Assembly: GCF_029223255.1 (NCBI RefSeq)
Contig: NZ_JARHUC010000012.1
Span: 1 to 64,000, forward strand
From: Albimonas marina
GTDB lineage: Bacteria > Pseudomonadota > Alphaproteobacteria > Rhodobacterales > Rhodobacteraceae
Direction: 5' to 3'
DNA: 64,000 bases
Each line of letters begins with the position of its first letter. Positions within the stretch are counted from its first letter, which is position 1. A model generated the notes under the pieces. It made no database searches. It was not told the DNA's origin and saw only the letters and a program-made list of their open reading frames with translations. The translations under genes and the position numbers were made by a program. Shown piece by piece: positions 53,862 through 62,400 of this stretch.

Positions 53862-55406
53862 ATGCGATACGGACTGCGGGATTGGGCGGAGCGCGAGCCG
53901 GACCGTCCGGCGCTGGAATTCGACGATCAGCCGGCGTTGAGCTATGCGGCGCTCGAGGCGCTGGCGAACCGCTTCGCGAATCTGTTCCGCGCGGCCGGGC
54001 TGAAGCGGGGCGACCACGTGGCGGGGGTGCTGCCGAACGGTCCCCATGTGATCGCGGCGGTCTGGGGCGCCTATCGCTCGGGCCTGTATTACACGCCCGT
54101 CGCGACCACCTTCTCGTCCCGCGAGGTCGCCTATGTCATCGCCAACTGCCAGGCGAAGCTGGTGCTGGGCGAGGCCCGCTACGCCGAGGCGCTGACCCTC
54201 GCCGCCGCCGGCCTGCCGGCCACACGGTTCCTGACGCTGGGCGGGGTGGAAGGGTGCGAGGATCTTGCGGACGCGCTCGCCGCCCAGCCCGACTCGCCGC
54301 GTCCGGACGAAACGCCTGGAATGCTGATGATGTATTCCTCCGGCACCACCGGCGCGCCCAAGGGCATCTGGCGCCCGCTTCCCGACCCCGCAGCCTTCGC
54401 CGAAGGACCGCCCGCCTTCGCCCGCGACCTGATCGAGATCTTCGACTTCTCGTCCGACACGCGCTACCTTTCGCCGGCGCCCCTCTATCACGCGGCGCCT
54501 CTGCGCTGGTCGCTCTCGATCACCGCGTCGGGAGGCACGGCGCTGATCATGCCGCGCTTCGACGCCGAGCGGGCGCTCGACCTACTGGAGACGCGCGGCG
54601 TCACCATGAGCCAGTGGGTCCCGACCATGTTCCGCCGCATGCTGGCCCTGCCCGAGGAGCGGCTGGCGCGGTTCAAGGCTCCGGCGCACAGGGTCGCCTG
54701 GCACGCCGCGGCGCCCTGCCCGCCGGACCTGAAACGCCGGATGATCGACTGGTGGGGGCCGATCATCCACGAGTACTATGCAGGCTCCGAAAGCGTCGGG
54801 CTGACGGCGCTGGACACCGAGGAATGGCTGGCCCATCCCGGCTCGGTCGGGCGGGCGCTGAAGGGGCGGATCCGGATTCTCGGCGACGACTGGCAGGAAC
54901 TGCCGGAAGGCGAGCAGGGGCGGGTCTATTTCTCCGACAGCTCCCTGTTCGAGTATTTCGGCGACCCCGAGAAGACCGCCGGCCGCCGCAGCCCCCAGGG
55001 CTGGCAGACTCTGGGCGAGATCGGCTGGGTCGAGCCGGGCGGCTGGCTGCACCTGGCCGACCGGCAGGACGACATGATCATCTCCGGCGGCGTGAACATC
55101 TACCCGCAGGAGCTGGAGCAGGCGCTCGAGGAGATGCCCGAGGTCGCCGAATGCGCGGTCTGCGCCATCCCCCACGAGGATTTCGGCGAGCGTCCCGTGG
55201 CCTTCCTGGTTCCGGCTCCCGGCGCCCCAGCCCCCGAGGCCCTGATAGAGGCGGCCCGCGAGTTCTGCCGCGGCCGGCTCGGCAGGACCAAGCAGCCCTG
55301 GCTGATCAGGGTGGTGGCGGAGCTGCCCCGATCCGAGACGGGCAAGCTCCTGCGCCGGGTCCTGCGCGACCAACTCAAGACGGAGGCTGCGTCCGACGCC
55401 GCCTGA
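53862..55406 (+). CDS. Acyl-CoA synthetase (AMP-forming)
   Basis: A 514-residue ANL-family ligase that joins a carboxylic acid to CoA using ATP. The phosphate loop is YSSGTTGAPKG (158-168), with YYAGSES-type adenylate recognition, DRQDDMIISGGVNIYP for the hinge, and a C-terminal Lys in ETGKLLRR. Such FadD3-like enzymes often activate ring-degradation or side-chain acids. It starts an operon with the dienoyl-CoA reductase-like SDR gene 54 bp downstream. Confidence 0.92.
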   Translation: MRYGLRDWAEREPDRPALEFDDQPALSYAALEALANRFANLFRAAGLKRGDHVAGVLPNGPHVIAAVWGAYRSGLYYTPVATTFSSREVAYVIANCQAKLVLGEARYAEALTLAAAGLPATRFLTLGGVEGCEDLADALAAQPDSPRPDETPGMLMMYSSGTTGAPKGIWRPLPDPAAFAEGPPAFARDLIEIFDFSSDTRYLSPAPLYHAAPLRWSLSITASGGTALIMPRFDAERALDLLETRGVTMSQWVPTMFRRMLALPEERLARFKAPAHRVAWHAAAPCPPDLKRRMIDWWGPIIHEYYAGSESVGLTALDTEEWLAHPGSVGRALKGRIRILGDDWQELPEGEQGRVYFSDSSLFEYFGDPEKTAGRRSPQGWQTLGEIGWVEPGGWLHLADRQDDMIISGGVNIYPQELEQALEEMPEVAECAVCAIPHEDFGERPVAFLVPAPGAPAPEALIEAAREFCRGRLGRTKQPWLIRVVAELPRSETGKLLRRVLRDQLKTEAASDAA

Positions 55407-55411
55407 ACTCC

Positions 55412-55437
55412 GCGACGGGGGCGGCCGCCCCCGTCGC
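55412..55437 (+). promoter_or_regulatory. Palindromic stem between ligase and reductase genes
   Basis: A 26-bp perfect palindrome (arms 55412-55424 and 55425-55437, no loop), in the gap between two co-directional genes. Like the other intergenic stems here, it has no T-run, so it may tune expression of the downstream gene. Confidence 0.45.
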
Positions 55438-55460
55438 CAACCGTCGACCAGGAGACCATC

Positions 55461-56330
55461 ATGAACGGACTGCCCGAACCGCCGCCGGAGGGGGCGGCGA
55501 TGTTGCCTGCGGGCTGCTTCTCCGGCCGAACGGTGCTCGTCACCGGCGGGGGAACGGGGCTCGGCCTGGCGATGGCCATCGAGTTCGCGCGCCTGGGCGC
55601 CTCCGTGGCTGTGGCCAGCCGTGGCGAGGCGCACCGCGCCGCGGGGGTCGCGGCGATCGAGGACGTGGGCGGGCGGGCGCTGGGCGTCCCGCTGGACGTG
55701 CGCGAGCCGGCGCAGGTCGAGGCCGCCTTCGACGCCGTCGAAGCGGCCCTGGGCCCGGTGGACGCGCTGATCAACAACGCCGCCGGCAACTTCCCGGTTC
55801 CGGCGGAGCGCCTGAGCCCCAACGGCTGGCGCGCGGTCACCGGCATCGTGCTCGACGGAACCTTCCTGTGCAGCCGCGCCTTCCATGCGCGCGCGAGGGC
55901 GAGGGGGGCGCCGGGCGCGATCCTCAACATCCTCGCCACCTACATCGACGGGGGCGCGCCGGGCCACGCCCATTCCGCCGCCGCCAAGTCCGGTGTGCGC
56001 AGCCTGACCGAGACCCTCGCCGTGGAATGGGCGCCCGACGGGATCCGCGTGAACGCCCTCGCGCCCGGCCTCTTCCCGCACGCGGATCACAGCCCCGACA
56101 TGCGCCGCAACCGCCCCGAGGGCTACGAGGCCGAGCGCATCCGCATCCCCGCCTTGCGGACCGGGCGCCTGCGGGAGCTGGGCTGGGCCGCGACCTGGCT
56201 CTGCTCCCCCTTCGCCGCCTACGTCACGGGGCATGTGCTGGTGGTGGACGGGGGCGACCGGCTGAACCGCTCGATCCGCAAGCCGATCTTCGAGCCGGTG
56301 CGCGATCTGTATCCCGAAGGCGGAAGCTGA
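55461..56330 (+). CDS. Short-chain dehydrogenase, 2,4-dienoyl-CoA-reductase-like
   Basis: A 289-residue SDR. Cofactor motif TGGGTGLG (28-35) and the NNAAGNF block (105-111), which is characteristic of dienoyl-CoA reductases. The usual YxxxK is replaced by HSAAAK (171-176): Lys is kept but no Tyr is present, as in peroxisomal dienoyl-CoA reductases. It would remove double bonds of unsaturated acyl-CoA with NADPH, so the pathway may handle unsaturated side chains. It is convergent with the SDR at 56364. Confidence 0.88.
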   Translation: MNGLPEPPPEGAAMLPAGCFSGRTVLVTGGGTGLGLAMAIEFARLGASVAVASRGEAHRAAGVAAIEDVGGRALGVPLDVREPAQVEAAFDAVEAALGPVDALINNAAGNFPVPAERLSPNGWRAVTGIVLDGTFLCSRAFHARARARGAPGAILNILATYIDGGAPGHAHSAAAKSGVRSLTETLAVEWAPDGIRVNALAPGLFPHADHSPDMRRNRPEGYEAERIRIPALRTGRLRELGWAATWLCSPFAAYVTGHVLVVDGGDRLNRSIRKPIFEPVRDLYPEGGS

Positions 56331-56355
56331 CCCCGCCCGGCGCCGCCGGGCGGGG
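56331..56355. terminator. Convergent-gene hairpin between the two SDRs
   Basis: Arms CCCCGCCCGGC (56331-56341) and GCCGGGCGGGG (56345-56355) with a 3-base loop form a very strong stem between the convergent genes ending at 56330 and 56364. Without a T-run on either side it is a likely bidirectional stop or 3'-end stabiliser rather than a textbook terminator. Confidence 0.55.
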
Positions 56356-56363
56356 CGGCGGCG

Positions 56364-57263
56364 TCAGGGATCGAGCTCGACCCCGTGGTCGATGCCGGCG
56401 TTCTTCCGCGACGCCGCATGGGCCGCGAGGATGCCCGGACCCAGGGCCGCGGGGTCGAGCGAGGCTTCGGCCGTGGCGCCGTGCTGCCAGCTTTCGGCGA
56501 TGGTGATGCCGTAGCCCCAAGCCTCGAACACCCGGCCGCTGACCGGGGCCGCCTCGGGGCTCGCGAGCCATGCGACGAGCGCGGAGACCCATTCGGGCTT
56601 GCGCTTCTCGAGCTGTTCGGGCGTCCACTCGCGCAGGCCCTCGGTCATCCGGGTCGTGGCGCGCGGGGCGATGGCGTTGACGGTGACGCCATAGCGCGAG
56701 AGCTCCCGCGCGGCCACGATCGAGAAGCTGGCGATGCCGGCCTTGGCGGCGGCGTAGTTCGCCTGCCCGATGTTGCAGAACAGGCCGGAATGCGAGGTGG
56801 TGTTGATCACCCGCGCGTCCGGCTGCTCGCCCTTCTTGGACATCAGCCGCCAATGGTTGGCCGCGTGATGGGTCACTGCGAAGGTCGACTTCAGGTGCAC
56901 TCGGGTGACCGAGTCCCATTCGTCCTCGGTCATGTTGATCAGCATCCGGTCGCGCAGGATGCCGGCGTTGTTGACCACGACGTCGAGCCGCCCGAACCGC
57001 TCGAGCGCCAGGTCCACCATCGCCTTCGCCCCGTCCCACGACGCCGCGTCCGAGGCGTCCGCGACCGCCTGGCCGCCCATCGCCTCGATCTCGGCCACCA
57101 CCTGGGCGGCCGGGCTGGCGTCGGCGCCCTCGCCCGTCGCCGCCGATCCCAGATCGTTGATGATCACCCTCGCGCCCTGCGCCGCCAGGGCCAGCGCATG
57201 CGCCCGCCCCAGGCCGCGGCCCGCTCCCGTCACGATCGCCACGCGGCCGTCGCAGATGCCCAT
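56364..57263 (-). CDS. Short-chain dehydrogenase, MFE-2-like (module J)
   Basis: A 299-residue SDR. Cofactor motif TGAGRGLG (12-19), NNAG (98-101), catalytic Y170-x3-K174 in NYAAAK. The NDLGS...GEGADASPAAQV insert and GILRDRMLINMT block mark the (3R)-hydroxyacyl-CoA dehydrogenase type, like the protein at 52559. The start at 57263 follows GAGGA. The gene is downstream of the MarR gene on the same strand, with an operator-like site in between. Confidence 0.87.
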   Translation of the reverse strand: MGICDGRVAIVTGAGRGLGRAHALALAAQGARVIINDLGSAATGEGADASPAAQVVAEIEAMGGQAVADASDAASWDGAKAMVDLALERFGRLDVVVNNAGILRDRMLINMTEDEWDSVTRVHLKSTFAVTHHAANHWRLMSKKGEQPDARVINTTSHSGLFCNIGQANYAAAKAGIASFSIVAARELSRYGVTVNAIAPRATTRMTEGLREWTPEQLEKRKPEWVSALVAWLASPEAAPVSGRVFEAWGYGITIAESWQHGATAEASLDPAALGPGILAAHAASRKNAGIDHGVELDP

Positions 57264-57317
57264 CGCCAAGTCCTCCCAGGATGACGCGACCCTGCGGTCG
57301 CCTTGAGGAACTTGGTA

Positions 57318-57345
57318 TGCTTGCTTATCATATGCCGCAACACAA
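57318..57345 (-). promoter_or_regulatory. Candidate MarR-regulon operator before the module J SDR
   Basis: On the minus strand: TTGTGT-N15-GCAAGCA, the same half-blocks and spacing as at 53722-53749 on the plus strand. The central TATCATATGC (57326-57335) also recurs at 57979-57988 near the MarR gene's own promoter. Confidence 0.5.
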
Positions 57346-57381
57346 AATCGGCGTCCGCGGCCGTCCGTAAGGACCGGCCGA

Positions 57382-57918
57382 TCAGTCCAGCGGCTCCGAT
57401 CCGCCGCCACGGACCCCGCCCTCGCTCTCGACTTCGAAGCTGCGCAGGATGTTGTCCTTCATCTGCGCCAGCACCTCCTCGGCGATGCGCATGCGCTCGA
57501 CCGGCACGCCCTCGAAGATCATGCCGTTCAGCTCGTGCCCGACCTCGGCCATGGTGGCGAGCACGTCGCGACCCTTGTCGGTGACGACGACCCGCTTGGC
57601 ACGTCGGTCCTTCGCGTCGGGACGTCGTTCGACGAATCCGCTCGCCTCAAGCCGGTCGATCAGCCCGCCGACCGCCACCTTGCCCACGTCGAGCCTCTTG
57701 GCGAGCTCGGTCTGCAGCATCCCCTCTTCCCCGTTTCGGCTCAGATAGCGCGACAGCTGCGCAAGCACCCACCATTGCGAGCGGGTGATCCCGTAGGGCT
57801 TCATCTTCAGGTCGAACAGCGTCCGCCGCACCCGGGAGACGTCATGGACGAGGAAGCCGATCCGGAAGGACTGACCCGCCGGTTCCTGGCCATCGCCGCT
57901 TGCAGCCTCGTCTTCCAT
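57382..57918 (-). CDS. MarR-family transcriptional regulator
   Basis: A 178-residue winged-helix regulator. The DNA-binding part (about 55-110) reads LQTELAKRLDVGKVAVGGLIDRLEASGFVERR, followed by the wing DAKDRRAKRVVVTDKG. The flanking helices form the dimer. MarR proteins of this type in beta-oxidation or aromatic clusters are usually released by an acyl-CoA or acid. It likely governs the module H-J genes through the sites at 43628, 53722, 57318 and its own promoter. The start at 57918 follows AAAGGAGC. Confidence 0.88.
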   Translation of the reverse strand: MEDEAASGDGQEPAGQSFRIGFLVHDVSRVRRTLFDLKMKPYGITRSQWWVLAQLSRYLSRNGEEGMLQTELAKRLDVGKVAVGGLIDRLEASGFVERRPDAKDRRAKRVVVTDKGRDVLATMAEVGHELNGMIFEGVPVERMRIAEEVLAQMKDNILRSFEVESEGGVRGGGSEPLD

Positions 57919-57950
57919 GGTGCTCCTTTCGCGATCGCCGCCGCCGAAAT

Positions 57951-57966
57951 GTAAGCGAAAACTTAC
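57951..57966. promoter_or_regulatory. Inverted repeat in the MarR promoter
   Basis: GTAAG (57951-57955) and CTTAC (57962-57966) form an inverted repeat, 33 bp upstream of the MarR start. TATCATATGC at 57979-57988 follows and is shared with the site at 57326. Either could be the autoregulatory site. The gap up to 58150 otherwise holds no gene. Confidence 0.45.
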
Positions 57967-58149
57967 CGTCACCTTCAATATCATATGCATGATGACAAGT
58001 CTCGGGCGTGGAACGGCTCCGTGCCGCGGCCCTCGGCCGCGAGCGCGCGACCGGCTGACATCGAGACGGACTCGCTGCACCAAACTCGCTCCCGGGCTTT
58101 GACACGTAAACCGGCTGCCGCCCCGAAGCGCGGCACGTTAGGTCTGGGC

Positions 58150-58841
58150 ATGCACTCCGTCTCCTACGCCCGCCATCGCTTCCCGCCGGTCATCATCCAG
58201 CACGCGGTCCGGCTCTGCCTCCGCTTCGCCCTGAGCTATCGCGATGTCGAGGATCTGCTGGCCGAGCGCGGCATCGACGGCTCCTACGAGACCGTCCGCC
58301 GTTGGACGCTCAAGTTCGGCGCCGCCTATGCGCAGCGGATCCGGGCGCGGCGCACGCGGCCCAGCAGCCGCTGGCATCTGGACGAGGTCTTCATCCGAAT
58401 CCAGGGCCGGATCCACTATCTCCGGCGCGCTTTCGACGACGAGGGAGAGGTGCTTGAGGTGATCGTTCAACCGCGACGTGACCGGAAGGCGGCGCTGAGA
58501 TTGCTGCGCAAACTTCTAAAGCGGCAGGGCTTCGTGCCCGACGCGATCGTCACAGACCGTCTGTACTCCTACGGCGCGGCCTTCGGGGATCTCGGCCTGG
58601 CGGACCGCCACATGACCGGCGGCCGGTCGAACAACGGGCCGAGGTCTCGCACCAGCCGACGCGCAAGAGGGAGCGCCAGAGGCGAGGAGTCCGCTCGCCG
58701 GGCTCGGCCCAGCGCTTCCTCTCGACCCACGCCGCCGCCTGCAACCATTTCAGCATCCAGCGTCACCTGATTTCCTGCCGAACCATGAAGAGGCTCCGGG
58801 CGGAGGCCCTCGCAACCTGGCGCGAGATCGCCGCCGCCTGA
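58150..58841 (+). pseudogene. IS6-family transposase, frameshifted
   Basis: From MHSVSYARHRFPPVI the sequence follows the IS6 transposase: N-terminal region ALSYRDVEDLLAERG, then catalytic Asp in HLDEVFI and in TDRLYSYG. After HMTGGRSNN one base is missing: AACAACGGGCCGAGG instead of the expected AACAACCGGGCCGAGG. This shifts out the frame that carries the catalytic Glu (RAE). The correct frame resumes to HLISCRTMKRLRAEALATWREIAAA and TGA at 58839-58841. Remnants with the same tail lie at 2146-2352. Confidence 0.82.
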
Positions 58842-58881
58842 GGTCGGGCCCCCTGTTGCTCGCGGGCGCCGCCGACTTCAT

Positions 58882-59301
58882 ATGTCAAAGCCCGCGCGAG
58901 AGATGGCGCAAGCATTGGAGATCAGCCGCCAGGCGGCGCCGATCTGCTACGTCGAACGTCATGATGAGCCGTTGGCGGCGATCTTCTCCTCCAAGGGCGC
59001 CGTGACCGGGCTCTCGCGGGGGTCTCGATTTCCGTGGATCAAACTCAAGCGCGGCGACCGGCCCGGCTCCCTCACGCAAGCGGGGCGCATCCTGGCGGGC
59101 GGACGCAGCGGACCGACGGAGATGCGGGAGGCGACGCCGGCGGCCTGGCTCTCGGAGCCGGACGTCGAGCTGTTCGAGCAGACCAGCGTTTCGGCGAGCG
59201 GGCGCGCGACCACCTTGCTCTGGACCAAGCTTCCGGACGCCGGTGACGATGAGGAAGACGAGGTGCATCGACCACTGAGCGCGCCACGGTTCCCTCGTTG
59301 A
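58882..59301 (+). CDS. Possible ImmA/IrrE-type C-terminal fragment
   Basis: A 139-residue reading frame (MAQALEISRQAAPICYVERHDEP, then IFSSKGAV, FPWIKLKRGDRP and TTLLWTKLP). From memory this resembles the C-terminal part of ImmA/IrrE-family (M78) proteins of mobile elements. The HExxH protease motif expected in the N-terminal part is absent, since the frame begins right after the IS6 remnant. It is probably a truncated gene whose front was deleted. The family call is tentative. Confidence 0.4.
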   Translation: MSKPAREMAQALEISRQAAPICYVERHDEPLAAIFSSKGAVTGLSRGSRFPWIKLKRGDRPGSLTQAGRILAGGRSGPTEMREATPAAWLSEPDVELFEQTSVSASGRATTLLWTKLPDAGDDEEDEVHRPLSAPRFPR

Positions 59302-59318
59302 GGCCCTTCGCCAGGAAC

Positions 59319-59501
59319 TCCCTGTTCCGACGAATGATTTCCCTGTTCCGTCCCTGCAAATTCTCTGCTCGCCCGGATTCATTTCCTTGTTCCGGGGAAC
59401 AGGGAAATCGCCTGCAAGCCCTTGCGAATGGGCAGGTTTCTGCGACGGATTCCGCTCGCAGCGCCCGAAGCAGCGTGGATTTCCCTGTAGATTCCCTGTT
59501 C
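59319..59501. repeat. TTCCCTGTTC repeat cluster
   Basis: Near-copies of TTCCCTGTTC occur at 59319-59329 (TCCCTGTTCCG), 59339-59350, 59383-59393 (TTCCTTGTTCC), 59396-59406 (inverted, with a 2-base centre against the previous one) and 59492-59501. TTCCCTGTAG lies at 59481-59490. The 437-bp stretch 59302-59738 holds this cluster and one hairpin, and no gene. Similar runs from memory accompany site-specific recombinase genes in alphaproteobacteria and may be recombination or regulatory sites. Confidence 0.55.
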
Positions 59502-59660
59502 TTGGCCCGGAGCAGGGTTCGCGCGGGACTGCGTCCACCACCACGCAGCCCCTCTCAAAACCACCGATCCAGCGCCGCTTCGGAAGTATTAGGCATTTCC
59601 GTAGGTTAGCCTCCCGCAGGCGCGACAGAACCTCGCGAGAGCACCGGAATCGGAGCGGAA

Positions 59661-59679
59661 ACGCCCCGCGAAGGGGCGT
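59661..59679. terminator. Hairpin downstream of the recombinase remnant
   Basis: ACGCCCC (59661-59667) and GGGGCGT (59673-59679) form a 7-bp stem with a 5-base loop, about 60 bp past the stop of the recombinase remnant (59739, minus strand). No strong T-run follows. It may stop transcription from that gene. Confidence 0.4.
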
Positions 59680-59738
59680 CTGCTCTGCGGCCGAGTTTCA
59701 GGTGAGGTCTTGAGGCGAGGGGCGTGCCGCGCGGCAAG

Positions 59739-61085
59739 TCAGATCCGGCGAGGCTCGAAGCCGAGGACGCGGCGCTGCTCGGTCCAATCCAACGGCAACT
59801 CGGGAAGCCGGCGCAGTTGGCCGACGGTCAATATGTTCGGCTGATCACCCGCAAGGATCGCCTCGGCGATGTCCGGCGCCAGGAAGGCCAGCGGGAGGAT
59901 GCGGCTGACCGATCCCTTCCGCCCGCCTTCCCGCCGTTCGATCTCCCCGACCGATGCGGTCGCGCCCGAGAGCAACTCGCCCGCCCACCGTCGCGCATCG
60001 GCGACCATCGCGATCAGCTCCACATCCGGCGTCCGCTCCCGGCGATCGAGCCCGATCACGATGGGCTTCGCCCGGCCAGCCTGGCGAGTGCGGAGGGGCG
60101 CCTCGATGCGAATCGATTCGCCTGGCCCATCGCGATCTGGATCCCCGGCGAGGGCGGCGGGCCGGATCATGATCGCCAGAGTCTCCCGGCCCAGCTCGAT
60201 CCGCTCGACCAGATCGAGCAGCGGCGCAATGCGGTCATCCGCGTCGGAGGCGAGGACGGCGGCACGATTCAGCGCGTCTATGATCGCCGCCGGCGGCACG
60301 CCAGCCTGATGCAGATCCGCGGCAAGACGATCCGCGTCGCCGAGATGGACCTTGAGGGTGCGCAAGACGAAGTCCTCCAGCGCCACGGCCGGCATCCGCA
60401 TCGCCGGCGCGTCGCCATCCGGCCGCGAGACGTAGTACCAGTAGCGCTTGCGCACGACGCCCTGCCCTGCCTTCACCGAGCGGGATGCATGCGTCGGCTT
60501 CATCGCGCGCCCCAGCGCATCGAACAGCAGCCCGTCGAGCGGCCGCGCCTATGAGCGAGGCGCGCCGGATCGCTTGCCGCCGCCGTTGTCGCAGAGCGCC
60601 GGCTGAACCGCGTCCCATGTCTCGCGATCCAGGATCGCCTCGTACATCCCCGGATGGCGCTCGCCCTTGTGTCGCGTCTCGCCGACATAGACCGGGTTGC
60701 GCAGGAGTTCGTAGAGCGCCCCACGGGAGATCGGCTTGCCGCCCGATCCCTTCGCGCGCCGCTTGCTCACCACGCCGGTCGCATTCAGATCGGCCTTCAG
60801 CGCCCGGACGCAACCGAGATCGAGGTACCGGCGGAAGATCATCCTGACAGTCTCGGCTTCGGCCTCGTTGACCGCCAGCGCCCGGTCCTTCAAGTCGTAG
60901 CCCAGCGGCGGCAACCCACCCACCCACATGCCCTTGCGCTTCGAGGCGGCGATCTTGTCCCGGATCCGCTCCGCCGTGACCTCCCGTTCGAACTGCGCGA
61001 AGGACAGCAGCACGCTAAGCGTCTGCCGCCCCATCGAGCTGGTGGTGTTGAACGCCTGGGTCACCGAGACGAAGGACACGCCCGC
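59739..61085 (-). pseudogene. Large serine recombinase, N-terminally truncated with internal stop
   Basis: The minus strand encodes the end of a resolvase domain (VSFVSVTQAFNTTSSMGRQ; FAQFEREVTAERIRDKIAASKRKG), a recombinase domain (ISRGALYELLRNPVYVGETRHKG) and a long C-terminal part (RYWYYVSRPDG to RRVLGFEPRRI). The first about 100 residues with the catalytic Ser are missing; the frame instead joins that of a kinase gene at about 61085-61105. An in-frame TAG at 60549-60551 splits the reading frame after GGGKRSGAPRS, with ARPLDGLLFDALGRAMKPTHA continuing in the same frame. The protein cannot recombine DNA. Confidence 0.8.
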
Positions 61086-61325
61086 CGCGGGCATTGTCAC
61101 GTAAAGGTGGCGGTGCCCGGTCTCGTCCAGCGCCTCCGGCACGGGGGCGAGGCGGGCGCGGGTGGCGACGACGGCGAGGGGGGCGCGGGGCGGCTCGGCC
61201 GCGGCGGCCTCGGCGCCGAGGATCACCGGGCAGGCGAGGCCGGCCTCCTCGAAGTAGCAGGCGACCAGCAGGCCGCCGGTCAGGTCGTCGGAGACGAAGC
61301 CCACCGCGGGCGCGGCTGGGGTCAT
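61086..61325 (-). pseudogene. DUF1537 four-carbon sugar-acid kinase, N-terminal fragment
   Basis: About 80 codons starting MTPAAPAVGFVSDDLTGGLLVA with a GGAGGA ribosome site. SDDLTG and the following GLACPVIL resemble the N-terminus of the DUF1537/OtnK/DtnK kinase family, which phosphorylates sugar acids such as threonate or erythronate. After GHRHLYV the frame runs directly into recombinase sequence, so the kinase is cut by the mobile element. It follows the Dpp operon (55 bp after dppF on the same strand) and may once have been its last gene. Confidence 0.6.
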
Positions 61326-61380
61326 GTCGGGTCCTCCCTGCGGGGGCGGGGCGGGCTCTGGCGGCCCGCCTCCGGATGGG

Positions 61381-62400
61381 TCAGGCCGGGCCGGGGTGGT
61401 GACAGGCGACGCGGCCGGCGCCGTCGGGGGCGGGGGCCAGGGCGGGCGCCTCGCGCCGGCACAGCTCGCTCGCCCGCGGGCAGCGGGTGTGGAAGTGGCA
61501 GCCCTGCGGCGGGTCGAGCGGCGAGGGCAGGTCCCCCTTCAGCACGATCCGCCGCCGCGCCCGCTCGGCCCGCGGATCGGGGCGCGGGATGGCGGACATC
61601 AGGGCCTGGGTGTAGGGATGCTGCGGCCGGGCGAAGAGGTCCGCGACCGGCGCCGTCTCGACGATCCGGCCCAGGTACATCACCGCCACCCGGTGCGAGA
61701 TGTGGCGCACCACGCCCAGGTCGTGGGCGATGAACAGGTAGGCGCAGCCCAGCTCCTGCTGCAGCTCCTGCAGCAGGTTCAGCACCCCCGCCTGGATCGA
61801 GACGTCGAGGGCCGAGACGGGCTCGTCCAGCACGATCAGCTTCGGGTTCAGCGACAGCGCGCGGGCGATGCCGATGCGCTGGCGCTGGCCGCCCGAAAGC
61901 TGGTGAGGATAGCGCGCGGCCGTGTCCGCGGGCAGGCGGACGAGGTCGATCAGCTCGGCGATCCGGGCGCGAAGCCGGTCGGGCGGCAACTCGGCCAGCC
62001 GCAGGCCCTCGGCCAGGATCTGCGCGACGGTCATGCGGGGATGCAGGCTCGCCATCGGGTCCTGGAAGACGATCTGCATCTCCTTGCGCAGGGCGCGCAG
62101 GCGGGCGGGATCGGCGGCGGCGACGTCCTCGCCCGCCAGGCGCACCTCGCCCCGCGTCGGCTCGATCAGGCGCAGGATGCAGCGGCCGAGCGTGGACTTG
62201 CCGCAGCCGGACTCGCCCACCAGGCCGAAGGTCTCCCCCGCATGGACGTCGAGATCGACGCCCGAGACGGCGCGGACGGTGGCCACATGGCGCCCGAGCA
62301 GCCCGCCCGAGATCGGGAATTCCTTGGCGAGGCCGCGGACCCTGAGCACCGGCTCGGCGGTCGCCGCGGGCGTGACGGGGTGCGGGTCCATCGCGGTCAT
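61381..62400 (-). CDS. Dipeptide/oligopeptide-type ABC transporter ATPase (DppF-like)
   Basis: A 339-residue ATPase. Walker [10 protein letters not shown], signature LSGGQRQR, Walker [11 protein letters not shown]. The C-terminus carries the oligopeptide-type extension with Cys residues ([16 protein letters not shown]), which in related proteins bind an iron-sulphur cluster. It overlaps the DppD-like gene by ATGA (62397-62400). The imported compound, perhaps a peptide, nickel chelate or opine, is unknown since the binding protein is outside the window. Confidence 0.92.
   Translation of the reverse strand: MTAMDPHPVTPAATAEPVLRVRGLAKEFPISGGLLGRHVATVRAVSGVDLDVHAGETFGLVGESGCGKSTLGRCILRLIEPTRGEVRLAGEDVAAADPARLRALRKEMQIVFQDPMASLHPRMTVAQILAEGLRLAELPPDRLRARIAELIDLVRLPADTAARYPHQLSGGQRQRIGIARALSLNPKLIVLDEPVSALDVSIQAGVLNLLQELQQELGCAYLFIAHDLGVVRHISHRVAVMYLGRIVETAPVADLFARPQHPYTQALMSAIPRPDPRAERARRRIVLKGDLPSPLDPPQGCHFHTRCPRASELCRREAPALAPAPDGAGRVACHHPGPA

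Noticed and set aside
57979-57990. TATCATATGCAT as a classic NdeI-type palindrome with functional meaning
   Set aside because: Only a six-base palindrome (CATATG) in an AT-rich gap. Kept only as part of the shared motif with 57326.
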